The position numbers and the translations under genes are program-made. A stretch of 8,302 nt of DNA from Planctomycetota bacterium. Lineage in GTDB: Bacteria; Planctomycetota; GCA-002687715; DRQF01. Of the stretch, positions 1 to 5,032 are shown piece after piece. Positions within the stretch are counted from its first letter, which is position 1. The number at the start of each line of letters is the position of its first letter. The stretch lies in assembly GCA_015485455.1 (NCBI GenBank), contig WFTN01000029.1:1-8302 (forward strand). Direction: 5' to 3'. The notes under the pieces were generated by a model that worked only from the letters and a program-made list of their open reading frames with translations, was not told the DNA's origin and ran no database searches.

Positions 1-129
1 AACTACACCTTCGCAATGCCCGCAGGTCTTACTGGTTTCTCTTTGATGATCCAAAGCTTGATTCTTGAGCCAGGATTGAACGTCATCAACTTCGGAATTG
101 ACGACGCCATCGAATTGCAGATCATGTAA
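1..129 (+). CDS. C-terminal end of a probable secreted or surface protein (5' end outside window)
   Basis: The first 42 codons of the window form an open frame ending in TAA. The peptide begins NYTFAMPAGLTGFSLMIQSL and ends in DDAIELQIM. The pattern of a proline, then a short hydrophobic 'GFSLMIQSLILEPG' strand, then a final short strand resembles the C-terminal tails of large secreted proteins in planctomycetes, where similar 'F-P-P-GL-G-F-QSL-L-PG-N' endings are frequent. That link is from general familiarity and is not a definite family match. Coding status is supported by the strong intrinsic terminator 30 bases after the stop and by the absence of a convincing gene on the opposite strand. 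The gene converges on the minus-strand operon. The N-terminal part, and so the function, cannot be judged. Confidence 0.72.
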   Translation, partial: NYTFAMPAGLTGFSLMIQSLILEPGLNVINFGIDDAIELQIM

Positions 130-158
130 TCGAAATCGAAACGGAATTTCGTTTCATG

Positions 159-190
159 GGGGCTCTCCTGCGGGAGGGCCCCTTTTTTTT
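159..190 (+). terminator. Intrinsic terminator of the plus-strand gene
   Basis: A GC-rich 10-base-pair stem (GGGGCTCTCC at 159-168 pairing with GGAGGGCCCC at 173-182, with one G-T pair), a four-base loop TGCG, and an immediate run of eight T (183-190) form a textbook rho-independent terminator. It starts 30 bases after the TAA at 127-129. Read on the minus strand the stem is not followed by a T run, so it should stop the plus-strand transcript efficiently but the minus-strand operon only weakly if at all. Just upstream, a small inverted repeat (GAAACG at 138-143 with CGTTTC at 150-155) could form a second minor hairpin. Confidence 0.93.
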
Positions 191-242
191 GTGCAAGAAG
201 AAGCTCAGTCTTCCTTTTGTGCAAGAAGAAGCTCAGTCTTCC
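187..242. repeat. Perfect 28-base tandem duplication
   Basis: Positions 187-214 and 215-242 are identical for all 28 bases, head to tail with no spacer. The unit runs from TTTTGTGCAAG to CAGTCTTCC. The right-hand copy contains the last two codons and the TGA stop of the minus-strand ankyrin-like gene. The left-hand copy lies entirely in the gap between the two convergent genes and begins inside the T run of the terminator. Because the stop codon sits within the right copy, the duplication leaves the protein unchanged. It looks like a recent slippage or recombination event, since no differences have accumulated. Two copies without spacers are not a CRISPR array. Confidence 0.97.
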
Positions 243-760
243 AGATCGTCAATGAGTGAGTCAATGATCCCCGTCGGCAAAGAAACGGTAGCACCATGTT
301 TGTCCAAGACATCCCCCCATTCATCATCGCTCATCCCAGACTCAGCAAGAAACCTGGCAACGAGAGCATCCCCAGCTCCATGGTCCAGATCGAATAAGCT
401 GTCTAAGTCATTTCCTTGGACATCCAAGGCTAGGTGAGTCAATAGGATGAGCCCATCTTCATCCGTCAGTTCCCCCAACGCCTGGTTCCAAGAATCAATC
501 TTTGAGGTGATCTCATTCAACGCAGCCAAAGTAAAAGCAGTGGCGTGGTAGATGGGTGTCCGTCCATCCAAATCACCCGTCAGAATAAGATTTCTTGTGT
601 TTGTCAGAGCCTGCTTGAGGCAACCCTTAGCTATTTCTTCATCGTTTGAGACATGAAAGGCCAGATCAAAGTTGGGCGCATAGATGCGCCCAAGGACATT
701 CTCAAGAGCGTCCAAATTCCCCTTGAGTGCATTGATGAGAACATAGTCCTTCTTCGCCAT
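233..760 (-). CDS. Small acidic protein with ankyrin-like repeats
   Basis: This 175-residue protein has no signal peptide or membrane segment and is probably cytoplasmic. It is strongly acidic: I count about 32 Asp/Glu against 11 Lys/Arg. Residues 63-80 (DLDGRTPIYHATAFTLAA) look like the start of an ankyrin repeat (D-x-x-GRTP-L/I-x-x-A). A weaker second unit follows near 100-125 (TDEDGLILLTHLALDV), and residues 9-22 (INALKGNLDALENV) resemble the helix pair of a capping repeat. The repeats are degenerate, so other alpha-helical solenoids are possible. The ATG at 760 has a purine-rich ribosome binding site, AAGGGGGAG, just ahead of it (763-771). The gene follows the channel-sirtuin gene by 76 bases on the same strand, so it may be a sixth operon member or have its own promoter. 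The likely role is protein binding; no partner can be named. Confidence 0.8.
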   Translation of the reverse strand: MAKKDYVLINALKGNLDALENVLGRIYAPNFDLAFHVSNDEEIAKGCLKQALTNTRNLILTGDLDGRTPIYHATAFTLAALNEITSKIDSWNQALGELTDEDGLILLTHLALDVQGNDLDSLFDLDHGAGDALVARFLAESGMSDDEWGDVLDKHGATVSLPTGIIDSLIDDLED

Positions 761-762
761 GA

Positions 763-771
763 CTCCCCCTT
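763..771 (-). promoter_or_regulatory. Ribosome binding site of the ankyrin-like gene
   Basis: On the minus strand AAGGGGGAG lies two to ten bases ahead of the ATG at 758-760. It fixes the start of the 175-residue frame; no other in-frame start upstream is better placed. Confidence 0.75.
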
Positions 772-789
772 ATTGAAGCCCGCTCAAGA

Positions 790-814
790 GGCCCTGTCTT
801 GCGAAACAAGGGCC
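790..814 (-). other. Hairpin in the gap after the channel-sirtuin gene
   Basis: GGCCCT (790-795) can pair with AGGGCC (809-814), with additional possible pairing of TTG and CAA inside, giving a short stable hairpin between the TGA of the fusion gene (837-839) and the start of the ankyrin-like gene (760). On the minus strand the following bases are TCTTGAGC, with no T run, so it is not a convincing rho-independent terminator. It could slow transcription, protect an mRNA end or mark a processing point. The rest of this 76-base gap shows no clear promoter. Confidence 0.45.
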
Positions 815-836
815 CCACACATAGAAACCACCACAA

Positions 837-2714
837 TCAGTTCAGCCACATACGCATGTGCTTCATTTCGTCAACAAGTTCCTCAAGGACGTCTCCCGTG
901 GAACCCCTCAAAAGAACATCAGCGATAGAATCAAAGTCCGTCGCCGTGTAGTTGACGATAATAAGTTTGGCACCATTGGACGCGGCCCGGGCCACAAGAG
1001 ACGCCACGGGCTCAACGCTCAAGGAAGTACCCGCCACAAGAAGTAGATCACATTGATCAATCAATGTGAGCGCTTTTTGGCTCGACTCCTGTTTCATGGG
1101 TTGGCCAAAGGCGATGGAATCTGGCTTGAGAAGTCCTTGGCAGTGGAGACAATAGGGAACTTCGGTTCCGTGGAGAATCCAACGAAAAACCTCATCTCTC
1201 GAATATGCCGCCCCACAGCTCAAGCAACTGACGCCGAATTCATCACCATGAATCTCAACAACACGCTCTGCTTTATTGCCAGCCCTTTGATGCAAACGAT
1301 CAACATTCTGGGTGATGATGCCTGAGAGTTTACCGATTTTCTCAAGGTCAGCGAGAGCCCGATGTGCCTTGTTCGGTTTTGCTTCACGGAGCAAGACGTA
1401 GAAATCTTGGCTCATCCGCCAATAGGTCTTACGGGCATTTTCATCCCGAAGGAAAGCAGAGTAGACCAGATCCGCCGGGTCATAGGCAGTCCAAGCAATG
1501 ATCCCAGAACGATAGTCGGGGACACCAGATTCAGTGCTGATTCCAGCCCCCGTCAAGACCACAACGCGCTCGCTGGCAAGAAGGTGATTGACAGCTTTCT
1601 TGATGGACTTAGCGGGTACTCCTGGAGGTTGAGGTTTCTGCATCTCTTCGACATCTTGCCAATAGCGCATTCCAGCCGCTCGACTCGGCCCAAAATTGGG
1701 CACGGCATCAGAGCCGACGCGATAAAGTGGTACAGGCACTGGCAAGAACTTGAGGATGGGCTTAGGAGCAAACCGCAAGATCCCCAAGGCTACGATGGCC
1801 GTAAGGGCAAAAGGAAGAGTCAAGAGCGGCAGCTCGAGTTGTTCGAAAAACAACCCTGTAACTTGCCAAAGCGGAGCCGCCACCATCATCGACGCCACTG
1901 CCAGGAGAAAGCTGCGCCAACTTGCGTGAACGAAGAAAAAACCGAGGGCCAACCCCAGAGGTGCTGCGGTAAACCAAGTGAAACCTGGGTAGCGGGGGGC
2001 ATTCGCACCCAAGAGAAGCCCAGCGACGCTCAAAGCCAAGGCAACTGAGACAAGCACCGCGGGAATGCGCCGAGGATTCTCAATGGCGTAACCCAACAAG
2101 AGCAAGACGGCCACGGGTAAATGAGGTAGTCCAGCGTCAAACCAAAGGCGCCAGGCATCTTTCAGGCCAGCGAGGCCATGCCAATGGACATCAACGAACG
2201 ATGGAAAATAAGCATCCGGAGACAAAGTCAGCACGCCAAGACCAACGAAGATCTTGCTCATACCCCAAACAGAAAGCATGGACGGAAAAGTGAGGGCTGG
2301 AAGACCCGGTCTGTCCGACCACCCAGTCAGGGAATAGAGCCGCATCAGGAACCCGGATGTTGCAGAAGAAAAAAGGACCAGCATCATGGGCCAGCCATAG
2401 TCCACTTCCACCGCAGGAACCAATCCTTCGGGGGTCACAAAAGCAATACTACCCAAACCGGCCAATACGCCGTTGTAGCCGAAGACACCACTTTCGACCA
2501 TCAGCCGATCGGCGCCCAGCAAGCGGGCGACGAAGCTCGACACGAGAGCGCCAGCTAAGGCACTCGCACCGGCGAGGGGATGCAAGACGAAAAGAGCGAT
2601 AAGAAATACTAATCCCGATGCGGACCCTGAGGCGAAGAATAACAAGCCGTGACTCTTCAACAGAGTTCGGACTTGGTTCTCAACCCCCGTTGACCAATGC
2701 CTGATCAATGTCAA
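837..2714 (-). CDS. Urea-transporter-type channel fused to a sirtuin (NAD-dependent protein deacylase)
   Basis: This is one unbroken 625-residue frame with two unrelated domains. Residues about 20-320 are a hydrophobic channel with the internal two-fold repeat of the urea transporter (UT) family. Half one has GYNGVLAGLG (79-88) and LPALTFPS (138-145). Half two has GFTWFTAAPLGLALG (244-258) and LPLLTLPF (295-302), the family signature LPxxTxPF with the selectivity-site threonines at T142 and T299. Residues about 325-370 form a proline- and charge-rich linker. Residues about 371-625 are a complete sirtuin: GAGIS (389-393), GVPDYRS (397-403), TQNVD (468-472), catalytic H489 in EIHG, zinc cysteines C497, C500, C522 and C525, and GTSL (562-565). 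Bacterial UTs are normally stand-alone and about 330 residues; sirtuins are about 240. With both channel ends inside, the sirtuin faces the cytoplasm, where NAD is. The start is TTG, overlapping the upstream TGA as TTGA. A second TTG two codons later (2706-2708) is better spaced from the GAAGGGGAG at 2715-2723. Both domains appear functional; the transported solute is not known. Confidence 0.93.
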   Translation of the reverse strand: MTLIRHWSTGVENQVRTLLKSHGLLFFASGSASGLVFLIALFVLHPLAGASALAGALVSSFVARLLGADRLMVESGVFGYNGVLAGLGSIAFVTPEGLVPAVEVDYGWPMMLVLFSSATSGFLMRLYSLTGWSDRPGLPALTFPSMLSVWGMSKIFVGLGVLTLSPDAYFPSFVDVHWHGLAGLKDAWRLWFDAGLPHLPVAVLLLLGYAIENPRRIPAVLVSVALALSVAGLLLGANAPRYPGFTWFTAAPLGLALGFFFVHASWRSFLLAVASMMVAAPLWQVTGLFFEQLELPLLTLPFALTAIVALGILRFAPKPILKFLPVPVPLYRVGSDAVPNFGPSRAAGMRYWQDVEEMQKPQPPGVPAKSIKKAVNHLLASERVVVLTGAGISTESGVPDYRSGIIAWTAYDPADLVYSAFLRDENARKTYWRMSQDFYVLLREAKPNKAHRALADLEKIGKLSGIITQNVDRLHQRAGNKAERVVEIHGDEFGVSCLSCGAAYSRDEVFRWILHGTEVPYCLHCQGLLKPDSIAFGQPMKQESSQKALTLIDQCDLLLVAGTSLSVEPVASLVARAASNGAKLIIVNYTATDFDSIADVLLRGSTGDVLEELVDEMKHMRMWLN

Positions 2715-4081
2715 CTCCCCTTCGGCATCAGACTGTCAGGAACACTTTCCAATGCCAAAGCGTCGGCCACCGTCTCTTCTCGCCGAATCACGTGAACTTC
2801 ATCATCCAACGCCATAACGTAATTGGGTCGGGAATAAATGAACTGCATGGACTGACTGAAGTTATAGGCCCCAACCTTTCGAATTGCATAGACGTCACCA
2901 GGACGTGGAGAAGGCAAAGTCACCTTGGGCCGCACCACATCGATCTGCATACAAAGAGGACCGAACAATTTCACCCGCTCTGTGGGGCGTGGCTCAGTAG
3001 CGATAGGCGTGATCTCATGATCATACCAATAGGCTGTTGGCAAGATGTTGACGCCGGCGTCAATAATAGCCGCCCGTCCTCCGCCCCGCAGTGGCTTCAC
3101 CGAAACAACAGTCGTAATGATGTCGCCACAATCGTCCACCAGAGCACGGCCCGGTTCCAAAATCAACTCGGGCTCATAACCCTCTTTTTCTTTCGCCCGT
3201 ATGAGAGGCTCTGTCACACAGTCGGCATACATTTCTGGAGTAGGAGATGTGGCCGTTCCTTGGAGCATCTGACCCCGTAGGGTATTCGATGAAGCATACC
3301 CTCCTCCCATATCAATGGAGCCAGGGGCAACGCCAAATTTATCCCTCAGTCGAAGAGCCAGTTCCACAAGAGCTGACGCTCCTTTGCGGTATTGATCGGG
3401 ATTAGGAATATAGGTGCCCACATGCATGTGCAAACCAGCAAGTTCGAACTCAGGATTCGCCAAAATTCGCTTGGCCATGGCCATGGCATCACCACTTGCT
3501 AAATTAAAACCGAATTTATCCCAAGGCGGGTAACTCACATCCATATTGACGCGAATGCCGATACGTTTCTTGCCAGGAATATCTTTGGCCAGACGTTCAA
3601 CACGCAAGAGCTCATCGTGATTGTCCAAGTTTACTTGAGACCCATTCTCGAAGGCCCCAATCAGCTCCGCGTTCTTTTTCCAAGGCCCGTTAAACGTGAT
3701 GTCTTCCCCAGGAATTCCCAATCGCCGGCAGACGGCATACTCGAATCCTGACACCACCTCCATTTTCGCACCTTGCTGATACAAGAAAGCGACTAAGGAA
3801 CTCAGGTAGTTCGTTTTCACCGAGTACGCGACGTGCATCTTCTCGTAGTGCTGCTTAAATGCCCCGACGAATCCCTCGTAACTTTTCTTCAGTTGTTTGC
3901 CATCGAAGATCACCAGAGGTGATCCGTACTGTTCAAGTAAAGCAAGCGGGTCATGTCCGGCAATTCGGTCCATTGCCTGTGCTTGACGTTGGCTTAAGGG
4001 CGACCTTGTCGTCATAGGCCGATCTAAGGGAATGACCTTGGGAGCCTCATAAAGTCGCGTAGTTTTCTTCGCCTTTGTCAT
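2711..4081 (-). CDS. Fold-III PLP-dependent decarboxylase (diaminopimelate/ornithine decarboxylase family)
   Basis: This 456-residue cytoplasmic enzyme has the alanine-racemase-like barrel followed by the C-terminal beta domain. Visible motifs are YSVKTN (86-91), where K89 should hold pyridoxal phosphate; DKFGFN (188-193); HMHVGT (218-223); DMGGGY (257-262), which contacts the cofactor phosphate; EPGRALV (309-315); GPLCMQID (374-381) with C377 as the likely proton-donor cysteine; and GAYN (404-407) with Y406 near the cofactor. The family removes the alpha-carboxyl from basic or dicarboxylic amino acids. The residue after the cysteine is Met, where diaminopimelate decarboxylases normally have an acidic residue that grips the distal end of the substrate, so I do not call it lysA. 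The first 40 residues are an extra basic extension. The ATG overlaps the preceding TGA as ATGA, with GGAGAGGA (4089-4096) seven bases ahead. Operon context with ATP-grasp genes suggests a biosynthetic role outside lysine synthesis. Confidence 0.93.
   Translation of the reverse strand: MTKAKKTTRLYEAPKVIPLDRPMTTRSPLSQRQAQAMDRIAGHDPLALLEQYGSPLVIFDGKQLKKSYEGFVGAFKQHYEKMHVAYSVKTNYLSSLVAFLYQQGAKMEVVSGFEYAVCRRLGIPGEDITFNGPWKKNAELIGAFENGSQVNLDNHDELLRVERLAKDIPGKKRIGIRVNMDVSYPPWDKFGFNLASGDAMAMAKRILANPEFELAGLHMHVGTYIPNPDQYRKGASALVELALRLRDKFGVAPGSIDMGGGYASSNTLRGQMLQGTATSPTPEMYADCVTEPLIRAKEKEGYEPELILEPGRALVDDCGDIITTVVSVKPLRGGGRAAIIDAGVNILPTAYWYDHEITPIATEPRPTERVKLFGPLCMQIDVVRPKVTLPSPRPGDVYAIRKVGAYNFSQSMQFIYSRPNYVMALDDEVHVIRREETVADALALESVPDSLMPKGS
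2715..2723 (-). promoter_or_regulatory. Ribosome binding site that bears on the TTG start of the fusion gene
   Basis: GAAGGGGAG on the minus strand lies inside the last codons of the decarboxylase gene. It directly abuts the TTG at 2712-2714 and lies six bases ahead of the TTG at 2706-2708. There is no ATG or GTG nearby; the first in-frame ATG is at residue 72, inside the channel. Either TTG could therefore be used, changing the protein by only two residues. Confidence 0.6.
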
Positions 4082-5031
4082 CGGCCAATCCTCTCCAACA
4101 AAGTACTTTGATCAATTGCAAAATCTATCGGTGCGTCGGCGTAGTAGAGACCTGAAGATGTGACGACTCCCGATTCTGCCGATTTCATCGCCGCCATCAA
4201 ATCACTTTCACAAGCCACAAGACAAGAACTGGGAAGAGGCATCGAAGCAACAAACCGAGCTTTTCTTTGTCCTGGCGCGCTTAACCACAGCGTCTGAAAG
4301 AAACCACTTGGCAGCTTAAGGTGAGTCAAATCGTCGATTGCTCGATTCCAGACCCGACCATCTACAGTTCTACCCATGGCCAATCGCCACGATGGCCGCA
4401 TGGAGTCAGCTCTAAAAAAAGCATGATGGCACCCTTTATCGTTCTCGAAATAGTGCAACCCCATGAACAAATCCCTCCCCAAGGAAGGAATCAATGCACA
4501 GGGGCCGACTCCCTTGCGGACAAGGGAAGCGAGCCGAAACCAAGCTTCACCTCCATCCTCCACCGCCACCAGGACGCCGTCCGGCTTCAAGATCCAGCCA
4601 CCATGAAAGATCTTCGCGCAGAGCTTACGGTCTGGTTTCGAAACGATCACCTCGTGTTCAGCTATAGGAACTTCCGCCACCGCCGCCGCTGCCAGAGATG
4701 CGAATCCTCGTGGCGAATCGAGGAGATCTTCCAAGGCAGATTGCCATGAATCATGTTCTTGATCACTCCGTAAGGCGTCTAACCACTCTAAGGCCGCCCG
4801 CGTTCCCGGCACCACAAGGTCATCTGGCCCCAGATCCTCAATCACCTCAAGGAGGCCAGATCCATCAACGCACTGGGCAAGGGAATCTTGCTGCCATCCA
4901 GAATCCATGGGAGAAACAGTCCAGCATTGATGCTTGACCTCCAAGCGGCGGAGCATGGATGCCAATGCTGCTCCACCGCCACCGTCGGGACCATCGTCCA
5001 AGTCGACAATATGTATGTTCCTATCTGCCAT
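4078..5031 (-). CDS. Probable catalytically dead ATP-grasp-like protein
   Basis: This 317-residue protein has no signal peptide or membrane span and no clear family label. Reading by eye, its order of elements follows an ATP-grasp enzyme. There is a Rossmann-like start with a glycine run (IHIVDLDDGPDGGGG, 6-20) and a pre-ATP-grasp strand DLVVPGT (71-77). A segment before the grasp domain (VPIAEHEVIV, 121-130) is followed by WILKPDGV (146-153), where K149 matches the ATP-binding lysine. A later SGFF-to-RFVASMPLP stretch (242-267) lines up with the metal-binding strand pair of the active ATP-grasp protein at 7474-8302. In that alignment the essential acidic, Asn and Arg residues (FELEF and E-x-N-x-R there) are replaced by FQTLW and A-x-M-x-L. 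It would therefore be an inactive partner, regulator or substrate-binding subunit. This homology is an inference from pattern, not a search. The ATG follows the TPR stop by one base, with GAGGA at 5038-5042 as ribosome binding site. Confidence 0.85.
   Translation of the reverse strand: MADRNIHIVDLDDGPDGGGGAALASMLRRLEVKHQCWTVSPMDSGWQQDSLAQCVDGSGLLEVIEDLGPDDLVVPGTRAALEWLDALRSDQEHDSWQSALEDLLDSPRGFASLAAAAVAEVPIAEHEVIVSKPDRKLCAKIFHGGWILKPDGVLVAVEDGGEAWFRLASLVRKGVGPCALIPSLGRDLFMGLHYFENDKGCHHAFFRADSMRPSWRLAMGRTVDGRVWNRAIDDLTHLKLPSGFFQTLWLSAPGQRKARFVASMPLPSSCLVACESDLMAAMKSAESGVVTSSGLYYADAPIDFAIDQSTLLERIGR
4089..4096 (-). promoter_or_regulatory. Ribosome binding site of the decarboxylase gene
   Basis: GGAGAGGA on the minus strand lies seven bases ahead of the ATG at 4079-4081 and inside the end of the preceding gene. 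It supports translation from this ATG, and so the 40-residue N-terminal extension, rather than from the in-frame Met codons at residues 23 or 37. Confidence 0.75.
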
Positions 5032-5032
5032 C

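Noticed and set aside
3..224. A 73-codon minus-strand frame across the left edge
   Set aside because: It runs antisense to the plus-strand gene end and through the terminator stem and T run, so it is almost certainly not coding.
187..242. The tandem repeat as a possible CRISPR fragment or attachment site
   Set aside because: The two copies are directly adjacent with no spacer, there are only two, and no cas, integrase or tRNA gene is near.
790..814. The hairpin as a rho-independent terminator of the operon
   Set aside because: On the minus strand no T run follows the stem, and the next gene's ribosome binding site comes soon after. It is recorded only as a hairpin.
1362..2048. A 228-codon open frame on the plus strand
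   Set aside because: It lies wholly opposite the channel-sirtuin gene, whose motifs on the minus strand are unmistakable. The plus-strand peptide is rich in Arg, Gln, Pro and His with no family pattern, as expected of an antisense shadow.
837..2714. Two separate genes (channel and sirtuin) instead of a fusion
   Set aside because: The frame is continuous through the linker (residues 325-370), and I see neither a stop codon nor a start with a good ribosome binding site just before the sirtuin domain. An internal Met at residue 349 or 358 remains a minor possibility.
2708..3280. A 190-codon open frame on the plus strand
   Set aside because: It is opposite the decarboxylase gene, including its catalytic Cys and EPGR motifs, and has no ribosome binding site or recognisable domain.
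2711..4081. Naming the decarboxylase lysA
   Set aside because: The substrate-gripping acidic residue after the active-site Cys is absent and the operon has no lysine-pathway neighbours, so only the family is assigned.
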